From Bacteroidia bacterium (GTDB lineage: Bacteria; Bacteroidota; Bacteroidia; Flavobacteriales; Flavobacteriaceae): a stretch of 64,000 bases of DNA. Under the pieces are notes generated by a model. The model was given only the letters and a program-made list of their open reading frames with translations. It was not told the DNA's origin and did no database searches. Below, piece after piece: positions 8,851 through 17,566 of the stretch; the first letter of the stretch is position 1; each line of letters begins with the position of its first letter. Location of the stretch: positions 1-64,000 of the forward strand of contig JAUICK010000015.1 in the NCBI GenBank assembly GCA_030427865.1, in the 5' to 3' direction. A program made the translations under genes and the position numbers.

Positions 8851-9525
8851 CTATAACTTAAAATAAGAACTTTGTTGATGTTTTTTAATTGCCTTTTTAG
8901 AAAGCACTATTCCTATAATTAAAGAAACAAATGCGCCAATAGAAATTCCTGGAATAAAATTTATAAACAAGAAAAAATCATAAGCTCCATGAAAAATTGT
9001 TGCTAACAAAAGACCTATTAAATTTAATACTTTTTTGTTTTTAGAAAATTTTGCTTTTCCCATAAAATAGCCCATTAAAATTCCAAATGTTGCATGTGCA
9101 GGAACCGCTGTAAAAGCTCTAGTTACCCCTGTTGCAACTCCGTGTTGAAAAACATACAATACATTTTCTAAAGCTGCAAACCCCATAGATACCATTACTG
9201 CATAAACAATACCATCAAAAGGTTCGTTAAATTCTTTATTAGTTTGAGCATAAAATCGAACAATAAGATATTTAGAGAATTCTTCTACTAAAGCAACCAC
9301 AATAAAAGCTTGCAAAAATTGCTGTACAATACTGGTTTGGTTAGTTAATGGTATTAATTTACTTGCTATTCCCCCTAAAATTAAGGTTATTAAAACACTT
9401 ACAATAGCGCCTAAAAGAAAGTTTTTTAGTAAAAACCCTTTGGGTTCTTTTTCAAATTTATCTTTAAAATAAATATAAAGTACTGTTATTATAATTGGCG
9501 CAATGGCAAGAAAAAGTAAATTCAT
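8851..9525 (-). CDS. PrsW-family intramembrane metalloprotease
   Basis: A 224-residue membrane protein with about seven hydrophobic segments. The glutamate pair EE at residues 81-82 (VALVEEFSKYL), GFAALENV with Glu120, the His in VPAHATFG (144) and the C-terminal FHGAYDF are the conserved membrane motifs of PrsW/CPBP-type proteases. In Bacillus PrsW cleaves an anti-sigma factor; no such substrate is visible here. It starts 3 bp after ctlX and so is probably co-transcribed with it, and it is convergent with the phosphatase gene with no gap. Confidence 0.85.
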   Translation of the reverse strand: MNLLFLAIAPIIITVLYIYFKDKFEKEPKGFLLKNFLLGAIVSVLITLILGGIASKLIPLTNQTSIVQQFLQAFIVVALVEEFSKYLIVRFYAQTNKEFNEPFDGIVYAVMVSMGFAALENVLYVFQHGVATGVTRAFTAVPAHATFGILMGYFMGKAKFSKNKKVLNLIGLLLATIFHGAYDFFLFINFIPGISIGAFVSLIIGIVLSKKAIKKHQQSSYFKL

Positions 9526-9528
9526 TTT

Positions 9529-10461
9529 CTATTTTTTAGGAAGAAATACTTCTGCCATCATACATCTTGCACTTCCTCCACCACAAGTTTCTATAGTTTC
9601 TAAAGAACTTGATATAATTTTACAGTGGTTATTTATTTGCGCTTTTTGAGATTGTGTAAGACTATTAAAAGCTGCCTGACTCATAATTAAATAAGGTTCA
9701 TCATCTTTACCCATAACTTGCAACATATTTCCTGCAAAATTATGCACTTGTTCTTCAGTAATATTTATTACTTTTTTTCCATCATCTTTAAAGTGATTTA
9801 ATAAATTTTTGCGTTCTTTCTTGTTATCTATAGCCTCTAAACATATCACTACAAAAGTTTCAGCAATACACATCATAACATTAGTATGATAAATGGCTTC
9901 TCTTTTTCCGTTTACAGTTTGGTTTGCAGTAAATACTACTGGTGTATATTCAAAATCTTCACAAAATTCTATAAACAAATCTTCATCTGCTCTTGGAGAT
10001 AATGCACAATACGCTTTTTTATTTACTCTATCTAAAATCATACTTCCTGTTCCTTCTAAGAAAACTTGTTCTTTTTCTGCAGAAGTATAATCTATAATGT
10101 TTTTTATTAAAAAACCTTCACTTTCAATTTTCTCTAAAACATCTTCTCTTCTTTCTAACCTTCTGTTCTGAGCAAACATTGGATAAATAGCAACTGTGCC
10201 ATCTTGATGAAAAGAAATCCAATTATTTGGAAAAATTGAATCTGGTGTATCAAACTCTTTAGTATCAGAAACAACTATTACATGAATACCATAGCTTTTT
10301 AGTTTAAATACATAATTATCAAACTCTTCTTGTGCTTTTTTATTGATCTCAGAATTTTCTAATTTTAATTCTTCTTGATAATAATTATTAACAGCAGTTT
10401 GTTCATTCATCCTAAAACTCACTGGACGAATCATTAAAATGGTATTGGTTATCTGATTCAT
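9529..10461 (-). CDS. ctlX: CtlX-type citrulline/amidinotransferase-fold hydrolase
   Basis: A 310-residue protein of the arginine deiminase/dimethylargininase fold, matching the family called citrulline utilization hydrolase CtlX. Motifs along the chain: FPNNWISFH (Asp/Asn substrate-binding region), LEGTGSM (the Glu of the fold), YHTNVMM (catalytic His) and CGGGSARCMMAEVF, where Cys300 is the expected nucleophile. CtlX genes in other Flavobacteriia are tied to citrulline breakdown; here the neighbour is prsW, so context gives no confirmation. Confidence 0.82.
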   Translation of the reverse strand: MNQITNTILMIRPVSFRMNEQTAVNNYYQEELKLENSEINKKAQEEFDNYVFKLKSYGIHVIVVSDTKEFDTPDSIFPNNWISFHQDGTVAIYPMFAQNRRLERREDVLEKIESEGFLIKNIIDYTSAEKEQVFLEGTGSMILDRVNKKAYCALSPRADEDLFIEFCEDFEYTPVVFTANQTVNGKREAIYHTNVMMCIAETFVVICLEAIDNKKERKNLLNHFKDDGKKVINITEEQVHNFAGNMLQVMGKDDEPYLIMSQAAFNSLTQSQKAQINNHCKIISSSLETIETCGGGSARCMMAEVFLPKK

Positions 10462-10582
10462 TTATAAATTCTATTTTAAAACAAAATTAATGCTTTTTAG
10501 CAAAGAAAAAAGGAATCTATACGAAAAGGATCTGTTTATTTTGTTTAACTTTTTATTGAAAAAAATTAACAAAATCATAAGA

Positions 10583-10611
10583 TTGCTTTGTTTAACAATT
10601 ATATAATTTTG
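10583..10611 (+). promoter_or_regulatory. promoter of the fasciclin lipoprotein gene
   Basis: TTG at 10583-10585 and TAATTTTG at 10604-10611 with an 18-base spacer form a near-ideal Bacteroidetes promoter 32 bases before the start codon. Confidence 0.7.
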
Positions 10612-10643
10612 TTAAACATAAAAATCTATAAAAACTATTAATT

Positions 10644-11585
10644 ATGAAAATTTATCAAAAAGCATTGTCCATTCTTGCACTTAGCATTGTACTTGTTTCA
10701 TGTAATAATAATGAAAATGAAACATTAAAAACCAATACAATTGTAGATGTTGCAGTTAATAACAACTTAAGTTCTTTAGTTGCAGCCGTTACAAGAGCAG
10801 ATTTAGCAACTACTTTAAGTGGGCCTGGCCCTTTTACAGTTTTAGCTCCAACTAATGAAGCATTTGCAGAATTTTTAAGCGCAAATAATTTTAATTCTAT
10901 AGACGATGTTCCAAAAGAATTATTAACACAAATCCTTTTAAATCATGTTATAGATGGTAGCTTACAATCTACAGATTTATCAACTGGATACGCAAATACC
11001 AAAGCTGTTAGTACAGCATCAAATACGCCAATGTCTATATATATAAACACAAATGGTGGAGTAAAATTTAATGGCTTATCTTCTGTTACTGTTGCAAATG
11101 TTGCAGCAGATAATGGCACAGTACATGTTGTAAATAAAGTTATTGGTTTACCTTCTGTTGTTACTTTTGCCACTGCAGATCCAAATTTTTCTATCTTAGT
11201 ACAAGCGTTAACGAGAGAGTCAAGTTTTACTTATGTTTCTACTTTATCATCAGAAACATCGCCAGCTCCTTTTACTGTTTTTGCACCAGATAATAACGCT
11301 TTTGTTTCTTTATTATCTGAATTAAACTTTCAAAATTTATCAGACATACCTACTGCAACTTTATCATCTACTCTTAACACACATGTTGTAGCTGGTGCTA
11401 ATGTTTTAGACTCTATGTTATCTGATAATATGACAATATCTACCCTTGGAGGAACTTTAACAGCAAATGTTACTGGTGGAGCTACTTTAACCGATTCAAA
11501 AAACAGGGTAAGCAATATTACATCAACAAATATTCAAGCTAATAATGGTGTTATACATTCTATAAACAAAGTTGTTTTAGAGTAA
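10644..11585 (+). CDS. lipoprotein with two FAS1 (fasciclin) domains
   Basis: A 313-residue surface or periplasmic adhesion-type protein. A lipoprotein signal (LVSC near residue 20) is followed by two FAS1 domains, about residues 35-175 and 178-313. Each shows the H1 motif (GPFTVLAPTNEAF; APFTVFAPDNNAF) and the H2 region ending in NGTVHVVNKV and NGVIHSINKV. FAS1 proteins mediate cell or matrix contact; the ligand cannot be inferred. The gene has its own promoter and a downstream terminator, so it is monocistronic. Confidence 0.92.
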   Translation: MKIYQKALSILALSIVLVSCNNNENETLKTNTIVDVAVNNNLSSLVAAVTRADLATTLSGPGPFTVLAPTNEAFAEFLSANNFNSIDDVPKELLTQILLNHVIDGSLQSTDLSTGYANTKAVSTASNTPMSIYINTNGGVKFNGLSSVTVANVAADNGTVHVVNKVIGLPSVVTFATADPNFSILVQALTRESSFTYVSTLSSETSPAPFTVFAPDNNAFVSLLSELNFQNLSDIPTATLSSTLNTHVVAGANVLDSMLSDNMTISTLGGTLTANVTGGATLTDSKNRVSNITSTNIQANNGVIHSINKVVLE

Positions 11586-11620
11586 TTCTGTTAGTGTTTA
11601 AGCTATTAAAAGTAAAACAA

Positions 11621-11651
11621 TGCCTATGTTTAAAAACATAGGTATTTTTTT
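11621..11651 (+). terminator. rho-independent terminator of the fasciclin gene
   Basis: A 9-bp stem (CCTATGTTT / AAACATAGG) with a two-base loop is followed by a T run. It ends only 15 bases before the VanX-type gene. Confidence 0.8.
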
Positions 11652-11666
11652 ATGTATTTTTGAATT

Positions 11667-12335
11667 ATGAAAAAATTGATTTTCCTTATATTTTTTTTCT
11701 TGGGTTTTTCTGTATGTTCCCAAAAACCACATCATGGATTTGTCTATATCTCTGATATTGATAGCTCTATAAAAAAAGAGCTTCGTTACTTAAGTAAGAA
11801 TAATTTTATTGGTAAGCCTATAGACGGTTACAAAAATAATTGCATAATTGTTACAAAAGAAACTGCACTTGCTTTACAAAAAGTACAAAAAGAATTATTA
11901 AAAAAAGGATTAAGCTTAAAAATTTTTGATGCCTACAGACCTCAACAAGCAGTTAATCATTTTGTAAGATGGGCTAAAGTTTTAGAAGATACTTTAATGA
12001 AAAAAGAATACTACCCTAATGTACCAAAAAAAGAGTTATTTAAACGTGGTTACATTGCTTCTAAATCTGGTCATACAAGAGGTAGCACTGTAGATTTAAC
12101 AATTATAGATTTAAAAACTAATAAAGAATTAGACATGGGTAGTCCTTATGATTTTTTCGGAATTCAATCTCATCCTTTTTATAAAAACATTACTAAAAAA
12201 CAAAAAGAAAACAGAATGTTACTTCGCCAAGTAATGTTAACAAATAACTTTAAACCTTACGAAAACGAATGGTGGCATTTTACTCTTAGAAACGAGCCTT
12301 ATCCTAAAAAATACTTTAATTTTCCAATAGAATAG
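11667..12335 (+). CDS. ddpX: D-alanyl-D-alanine dipeptidase, VanX/DdpX family
   Basis: A periplasmic zinc peptidase that splits D-Ala-D-Ala, probably for peptidoglycan recycling rather than vancomycin resistance, since no vanHA genes are near. The 222 residues start with a signal peptide (to about residue 18). The M15D site is complete: Arg91 in DAYRPQ, His136 and Asp143 in SGHTRGSTVD, and Glu201 with His204 in EWWHF. A box TATTTTTG at 11655-11662 sits only 4 bases before the ATG, so if used the message would be nearly leaderless. Confidence 0.88.
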   Translation: MKKLIFLIFFFLGFSVCSQKPHHGFVYISDIDSSIKKELRYLSKNNFIGKPIDGYKNNCIIVTKETALALQKVQKELLKKGLSLKIFDAYRPQQAVNHFVRWAKVLEDTLMKKEYYPNVPKKELFKRGYIASKSGHTRGSTVDLTIIDLKTNKELDMGSPYDFFGIQSHPFYKNITKKQKENRMLLRQVMLTNNFKPYENEWWHFTLRNEPYPKKYFNFPIE

Positions 12336-12378
12336 TAAGTTTTAACAAATTCTAAACGATTTCACTTAAAATCGGCAT

Positions 12379-12386
12379 TATATTTG
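12379..12386 (+). promoter_or_regulatory. -7 promoter box (TATATTTG) upstream of a secreted protein gene
   Basis: An exact TAnnTTTG box lies 27 bases before the chosen ATG at 12414. No TTG is found at the right distance upstream. The box overlaps a longer in-frame extension from 12384, which argues against that longer start. Confidence 0.4.
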
Positions 12387-12413
12387 TACAACACAAGCTT
12401 GAAAGCATTAAAA

Positions 12414-13085
12414 ATGAAATTTAAAATTCAACTTTTATTAGTATTTATTTTTCTAATGTCTGTGAGTAATACTTTTGCTCAATTAGATGACAATTCTGGT
12501 AAAAAAGAAAAAGGAAAAATAAAAGCTATTGTTTTAAATAACTCTAAAGAAGTAAAAAAACCAAACTCTTTAGAAGTAAACAGTAACAATGGTTTTAAAA
12601 GTGCTTTTGAAAAGGAAAAAGAAAAATTAAAAAAACAACAAGCTCAAAACTCTCTTAATAACAAAGGCATTTTAACTAAAGCCAAAATAAGTGAAGAACG
12701 TTTTTTAAAATCTTTTAAAAAAGTTAATGGGCAATATATATACCCTAAAATAGATCAAGACTTAGGAAGTGTAAGAACCAACTCTAAAAGTGTTAACATA
12801 ATTTGTAGAGATTTTCAATATCCTGATGGAGATAGAGTTACTATTTACGTTAACGATATACCAGTTATTGTAAACATTGTCTTAAAGCAAAGTTATCAAA
12901 AATTTGCAATTCCTTTAGAGATAGGAATCAATAAAATATCTTTTAAAGCCTTAAACCAAGGTACCTCAGGTCCAAATACAGCAGCCTTTAAAGTCTATAA
13001 CGATGCAGGCATGTTACTTTCTTCTAACGAATGGAATTTAGCCACAGGTGCAAAAGCCACCTTAGTTATAGCAAAAGATAAATAA
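12414..13085 (+). CDS. secreted protein of unknown function
   Basis: I do not recognise a family. The 223-residue product from the ATG at 12414 has a signal peptide with cleavage after NTFA (near residue 22). It then has a Lys/Glu-rich, probably helical segment (about residues 28-90, with EKEKEKLKKQQ) and a C-terminal beta-rich domain (about 105-223). That domain includes CRDFQYPDGDRVTIYVND and a threonine/alanine-rich end, resembling the ligand-exposed beta domains of periplasmic binding proteins. The gene stands alone between ddpX and pdhA. Confidence 0.75.
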   Translation: MKFKIQLLLVFIFLMSVSNTFAQLDDNSGKKEKGKIKAIVLNNSKEVKKPNSLEVNSNNGFKSAFEKEKEKLKKQQAQNSLNNKGILTKAKISEERFLKSFKKVNGQYIYPKIDQDLGSVRTNSKSVNIICRDFQYPDGDRVTIYVNDIPVIVNIVLKQSYQKFAIPLEIGINKISFKALNQGTSGPNTAAFKVYNDAGMLLSSNEWNLATGAKATLVIAKDK

Positions 13086-13119
13086 ACAATCAGTTTATTA
13101 TTTGTTTAAATTTATAAAC

Positions 13120-13154
13120 TTGCTTTTTTATTCTACTCAAAACAGTTATTTTTG
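13120..13154 (+). promoter_or_regulatory. probable promoter of pdhA-aceF
   Basis: TTG at 13120-13122 and TATTTTTG at 13147-13154 with a 24-base spacer, one base longer than the usual range, 59 bases before the pdhA start. Confidence 0.45.
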
Positions 13155-13213
13155 TGCTTCGATTATTAAAGGTAAATTTTTAATAATCTAACAAACAAAC
13201 AATAATTACTAAA

Positions 13214-14203
13214 ATGAAAAAAATCACCAAACAAACCTATTTAGATTGGTACAAAAACATGCTTTTCTGGCGTAAATTCGAAGACAAATTAGCTTCAGTT
13301 TACATTCAGCAAAAAGTAAGAGGCTTCCTTCACCTATACAATGGGCAAGAAGCGATTTTAGCAGGAGCTTTACATGCAATGGATTTGTCTAAAGACAAAA
13401 TGATTACGGCTTACAGAAATCATGTACAACCAATTGGTATGGGAGAAGACCCAAAACGTGTAATGGCAGAATTATATGGAAAAGTAACTGGAACTTCTAA
13501 AGGTATGGGAGGTTCTATGCACATCTTCTCTAAAGAACATGGTTTTTATGGTGGACATGGTATTGTTGGAGGCCAAATTCCTTTAGGTGCTGGTATTGCT
13601 TTTGGTGATAAATACAAAGGAAGTGATGGAGTTACCCTAACTTGTTTTGGTGATGGTGCAGCAAGACAAGGTTCTTTACACGAAGCATTTAACTTAGCAA
13701 TGTTATGGAAATTACCAGTAATTTTTATTTGTGAAAATAATGGTTATGCAATGGGTACATCTGTAGAAAGAACTGCAAATCATCCAGATATCTGGAAATT
13801 AGGTTTAGGTTACGAAATGCCTTGTGGCCCTGTAGATGCCATGAACCCTATAAAAGTAGCAGAAGCTGTAGACGAAGCAATACAAAGAGCAAGACGTGGT
13901 GATGGCCCCACTTTCTTAGAAATGAAAACCTACAGATATAGAGGTCACTCAATGTCTGATGCACAACACTACAGAACTAAAGACGAAGTAGAAGAGTACA
14001 AGAAAATAGATCCTATTACACAAGTTCTAAATGTAATTAAGGAAAAAAAATATGCAACTGATGAAGAAATAGCTGTAATAGATAAAGAAGTAAAAGCTAT
14101 GGTTAAAGAATGTGAAAAATTCGCAGAAGAATCTCCATTTCCACCAGTTGAACAATTGTATGATGTGGTTTATGAACAAGAAGATTATCCTTTTATAAGT
14201 TAA
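13214..14203 (+). CDS. pdhA: pyruvate dehydrogenase E1 component, alpha subunit
   Basis: The thiamine-diphosphate subunit of the pyruvate dehydrogenase complex, which with the beta subunit decarboxylates pyruvate and acetylates the E2 lipoyl groups. The 329 residues contain the TPP-binding motif from GDGAARQGS to CENN and the phosphorylation-loop region YRYRGHSMSD. It lies 3 bp upstream of aceF and is co-transcribed with it. The beta subunit gene (pdhB) and the E3 gene are not in this window. Confidence 0.95.
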   Translation: MKKITKQTYLDWYKNMLFWRKFEDKLASVYIQQKVRGFLHLYNGQEAILAGALHAMDLSKDKMITAYRNHVQPIGMGEDPKRVMAELYGKVTGTSKGMGGSMHIFSKEHGFYGGHGIVGGQIPLGAGIAFGDKYKGSDGVTLTCFGDGAARQGSLHEAFNLAMLWKLPVIFICENNGYAMGTSVERTANHPDIWKLGLGYEMPCGPVDAMNPIKVAEAVDEAIQRARRGDGPTFLEMKTYRYRGHSMSDAQHYRTKDEVEEYKKIDPITQVLNVIKEKKYATDEEIAVIDKEVKAMVKECEKFAEESPFPPVEQLYDVVYEQEDYPFIS

Positions 14204-14206
14204 GAT

Positions 14207-15832
14207 ATGGCTACAATAGTAAATATGCCCAGACTAAGCGACACCATGGAAGAAGGTGTTGTGGCAAAATGGTTAAAAAATGTTGGAGATAAAGTTGAAG
14301 AAGGTGACATCTTAGCAGAAATTGAAACAGATAAAGCTACTATGGAGTTTGAATCTTTTCATGAAGGTACTTTATTGCACATTGGTATTCAAGAAGGTGA
14401 AACTTCTCCAGTTGATAAATTATTAGCCATTATTGGTGAAGAAGGAGAAGACATTTCTGCTTTATTAAACGGAAAGGAAAGTTCTTCGAAAGAAGAAGTT
14501 ACAGAAGAACCAAAAGAAGAAACTAAATCAGAAGCAACAAACACTGATGCAGTTGCAGTTCCTGAAGGAGTTCAAGTAATTACAATGCCACGTTTAAGTG
14601 ATACTATGACAGATGGTACTGTAGCTACTTGGTTAAAGAAAGTTGGAGATGTTGTAGAAGAAGGAGATATGCTTGCAGAAATTGAAACAGATAAAGCAAC
14701 CATGGAGTTTGAATCTTTTTATGAAGGAACACTCTTATATGTAGGTGTTCAAGAAGGAGATACTGCCCCTGTAGATAGTTTATTAGCCATTATTGGTCCT
14801 TCTGGAACAGATGTTTCTGCAATTGTTGCCAATGGAGGAGCTGCCTCTACTACAGAAAAAACGACAACAAATATAGAGAAAAAAGAAGAAAAGCCTGCCG
14901 CTAAAACAGAAGAAGCTAAACCTATTAGCACAACTAACAATAGTAGCGAACGTGTTTTTGCATCTCCTTTAGCTAAAAAGATTGCAGCAGATAAAGGCAT
15001 TAATTTAGCTGATGTTAACGGCTCTGGAGAAAATGGAAGAATCATTAAAAAAGATGTAGAAAACTTTACCCCAGCAGCTAAAGCTACAGAAGCACCAGTT
15101 GCCAAGAGTTCTTCAAGTATATCAACTACTTCTTTTGTTGCTGCTAATGAAGAAAAATCAGAAGAAGTTAAGAATTCTCAAATGCGTAAGGCAATTGCAA
15201 AATCTTTAGGTAATTCTAAATTTTCTGCTCCAGATTTCAGTTTAAATATCGAGGTTGATATGGATGCTGCCATTGCTTCAAGAAAAACAATAAATGCAAT
15301 TCCAGATACTAAAGTATCTTTTAATGACATGGTTGTAAAAGCTTGTGCTATGGCATTGCAAAAACATCCTCAAGTAAATACATCTTGGTCAGACAATACT
15401 ACTATTTATCACAGTCACATTCACGTAGGTGTTGCTGTAGCTGTAGATGATGGTTTATTAGTACCAGTAATTAAACATACAAATCAATTGAGTTTAACTC
15501 AAATTGGTGCTTCAGTTAGAGATTTAGCAGGAAAAGCAAGAAATAAAAAAATTACACCAGCAGAAATGCAAGGAAGTACTTTTACGGTTTCTAACTTAGG
15601 AATGTTTGGTATTAATAATTTTACCTCGATTATTAATCAACCAAATTCTGCTATCTTATCTGTTGGTGCTATTGTAGAAAAACCAGTAGTTAAAAACGGA
15701 CAAATAGTTGTTGGTAATACAATGAACTTAACATTAACCTGCGATCATAGAACTGTTGATGGTGCTGTTGGTGCTCAGTTTTTACAAACATTAAAAACAT
15801 TTATAGAAAACCCTGTTACTATGTTAGCTTAG
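14207..15832 (+). CDS. aceF: dihydrolipoamide acetyltransferase, E2 of pyruvate dehydrogenase
   Basis: The core acetyltransferase of the complex. Domains over 541 residues: two lipoyl domains (about 2-77 and 122-197), each with the same ETDKATMEFESF hairpin and lipoylated Lys at 43 and 163. Next come Ala/Lys/Glu-rich linkers, a peripheral subunit-binding domain (about 248-283, FASPLAKKIA to NGRIIKKDV) and the catalytic domain. The catalytic domain ends with the active site DHRTVDGAVG (His514, Asp518). It follows pdhA by 3 bp and ends at a strong terminator. Confidence 0.96.
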   Translation: MATIVNMPRLSDTMEEGVVAKWLKNVGDKVEEGDILAEIETDKATMEFESFHEGTLLHIGIQEGETSPVDKLLAIIGEEGEDISALLNGKESSSKEEVTEEPKEETKSEATNTDAVAVPEGVQVITMPRLSDTMTDGTVATWLKKVGDVVEEGDMLAEIETDKATMEFESFYEGTLLYVGVQEGDTAPVDSLLAIIGPSGTDVSAIVANGGAASTTEKTTTNIEKKEEKPAAKTEEAKPISTTNNSSERVFASPLAKKIAADKGINLADVNGSGENGRIIKKDVENFTPAAKATEAPVAKSSSSISTTSFVAANEEKSEEVKNSQMRKAIAKSLGNSKFSAPDFSLNIEVDMDAAIASRKTINAIPDTKVSFNDMVVKACAMALQKHPQVNTSWSDNTTIYHSHIHVGVAVAVDDGLLVPVIKHTNQLSLTQIGASVRDLAGKARNKKITPAEMQGSTFTVSNLGMFGINNFTSIINQPNSAILSVGAIVEKPVVKNGQIVVGNTMNLTLTCDHRTVDGAVGAQFLQTLKTFIENPVTMLA

Positions 15833-15859
15833 TTTTCTACAAACAGTATTTAAGATACA

Positions 15860-15896
15860 AAAATCTCTTTGCTAAAAACAAAGAGATTTTTTTTAT
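15860..15896. terminator. strong, probably bidirectional terminator after aceF
   Basis: A 12-bp perfect stem (AAAATCTCTTTG / CAAAGAGATTTT) with a 7-base loop is followed by T-rich sequence on both strands. It lies between convergent aceF and the symporter gene. Confidence 0.85.
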
Positions 15897-15916
15897 TTAC
15901 TAAGTTCTTTTTATAT

Positions 15917-17566
15917 CTAAGCAAAATATATATACACAGCTATAACTATTGCGCAAATTATAAAACTAAAAGTCTTAACGTGTTTCCAAGGTTTAATATC
16001 TACTTGTTTTGTATATTCTTGCACAAAATCAGTTTCTCTTGGTTTTATCACACCAATAAATAACATAATTATTACATTCAAAATAAATAAAATAGCCATA
16101 ACATCTAAAAAATGTGGGTAGGCTTGGGTTTTTACCAAGGCTAATTCTTTTGCATCTGTAATACCATTAACTTTAGCATTTGTTAAAGCTGTTTTAACAA
16201 AATAAGGTTGCATAAAAAACTGACTTATAATATATAGTAAGCATCCAGAAACCAAACCTATTTTTGCAGCAATTGCAGGTACTCTTTTGGTTAAATATCC
16301 TACAACTATTATTGTTAAAATTGGTATACTATAAATACCATTAATCTCTTGTAAATAAGCAAAAAGGCTTCCTGCATTTGCTATTAAAGGCGCAATAAAC
16401 ATTGCTGCAATAGCTAAAACAATACCAAATACTTTACCATATTTAACTACTGTCTTTTCGTTGGCTTTTTTATTAATATGCTGCTTGTAAACATCTATGC
16501 CAAATAAAGTAACAGAACTATTTAAAACACTATTAAAAGAACTTAAAATAGCTCCAAATAGAACTGCTGCAAAAAAACCAACCCAAGTTGCTGGTAATAC
16601 TTTTTTCACCAATTTAGGATATGCACTATCTGCAGATTCTAAATTACCTTCGAAAATATGAAATGCAATAATACCAGGAAGTACAACTATTATTGGGCCT
16701 AAAATTTTTATAAAAGAACCTAACAATAATCCTTTTTGACCTTCAGCTAAATTTTTAGCCCCTAAAGCTCTTTGTATAATTTGTTGATTTGTACCCCAAT
16801 AAAATAATTGTACCAACATCATACCTGTAAAAATTGTATAAAAAGGTACTGGATCTGTTGCGCCCCCTATAGATTTAAACTTATCAGGATTTTCTGATGT
16901 TAGTATTTGTAATCCATCAAAAAGATTTCCATCACCAATCAGTATTAGTCCAAAAATTGGAATTAAAATACCCCCTACTAATAACCCAATTGCATTAATA
17001 GAATCTGATACAGCAACTGCTTTTAAACCACCAAATACAGCATAAATAGCACCAATGCATCCTATTCCCCATACACAAATCCAAATAGATTGTGTATGAG
17101 TTACTCCTAATAATTCTGGTACATCAAACATTCCGCTTATTGCCAAAGAACCAGAATATAAAATTACTGGTAATAAAACCACTGCATAACCTGACAAAAA
17201 TAAAACTGAGGTAAGTGTTTTAGTGGTTACATCAAATCTTTTTGCCAAGAAACCAGGTACTGTAGTTAAACCTCCTTTTAAATATCTTGGCAGTAAAAAC
17301 ATTGCAGTAACTACCATAGCTATTGCCGCTAATGTTTCCCAAACCATAACAGATAATCCGCTTTGATAAGAAGAACCATTTAAACCAACAATTTGTTCTG
17401 TAGATAAATTGGTTAATAATAAAGAACCCGCAATAACTCCAGCTGTTAAGCTTCTTCCTCCTAAAAAATAACCGTCTGAAGATGACTCTGCTGTTTTTCT
17501 AGTAGCAAAATAAGAAATGATAGCCACTAAAACAGTAAAACCTAAAAAAGTTAAAATCTGTATCAT
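15917..17566 (-). CDS. sodium:solute symporter, SGLT-like sugar type
   Basis: A 549-residue SSSF membrane protein with about 14 hydrophobic segments. It has the family signature region GGLKAVAVSDSINAIGLLVGG and the SGLT-like stretch FYWGTNQQIIQRALGA, both found in bacterial Na+/galactose and related symporters. It is divergent from uxaC across a 428-base region that holds a site shared with the mannonate operon. I therefore infer uptake of a hexuronate or a related sugar, but the substrate is not proven by sequence. Confidence 0.88.
   Translation of the reverse strand: MIQILTFLGFTVLVAIISYFATRKTAESSSDGYFLGGRSLTAGVIAGSLLLTNLSTEQIVGLNGSSYQSGLSVMVWETLAAIAMVVTAMFLLPRYLKGGLTTVPGFLAKRFDVTTKTLTSVLFLSGYAVVLLPVILYSGSLAISGMFDVPELLGVTHTQSIWICVWGIGCIGAIYAVFGGLKAVAVSDSINAIGLLVGGILIPIFGLILIGDGNLFDGLQILTSENPDKFKSIGGATDPVPFYTIFTGMMLVQLFYWGTNQQIIQRALGAKNLAEGQKGLLLGSFIKILGPIIVVLPGIIAFHIFEGNLESADSAYPKLVKKVLPATWVGFFAAVLFGAILSSFNSVLNSSVTLFGIDVYKQHINKKANEKTVVKYGKVFGIVLAIAAMFIAPLIANAGSLFAYLQEINGIYSIPILTIIVVGYLTKRVPAIAAKIGLVSGCLLYIISQFFMQPYFVKTALTNAKVNGITDAKELALVKTQAYPHFLDVMAILFILNVIIMLFIGVIKPRETDFVQEYTKQVDIKPWKHVKTFSFIICAIVIAVYIYFA

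Noticed and set aside
11667..12335. Vancomycin-resistance reading of the VanX-type gene
   Set aside because: No vanH, vanA or VanRS-type genes are nearby; periplasmic D-Ala-D-Ala dipeptidases for cell-wall turnover are common in this family.
14749..15105. A 118-codon open frame opposite aceF
   Set aside because: It mirrors the Ala/Lys/Glu-rich linker of the E2 protein; its Leu/Ser/Ala bias is what the reverse strand of such a linker gives.
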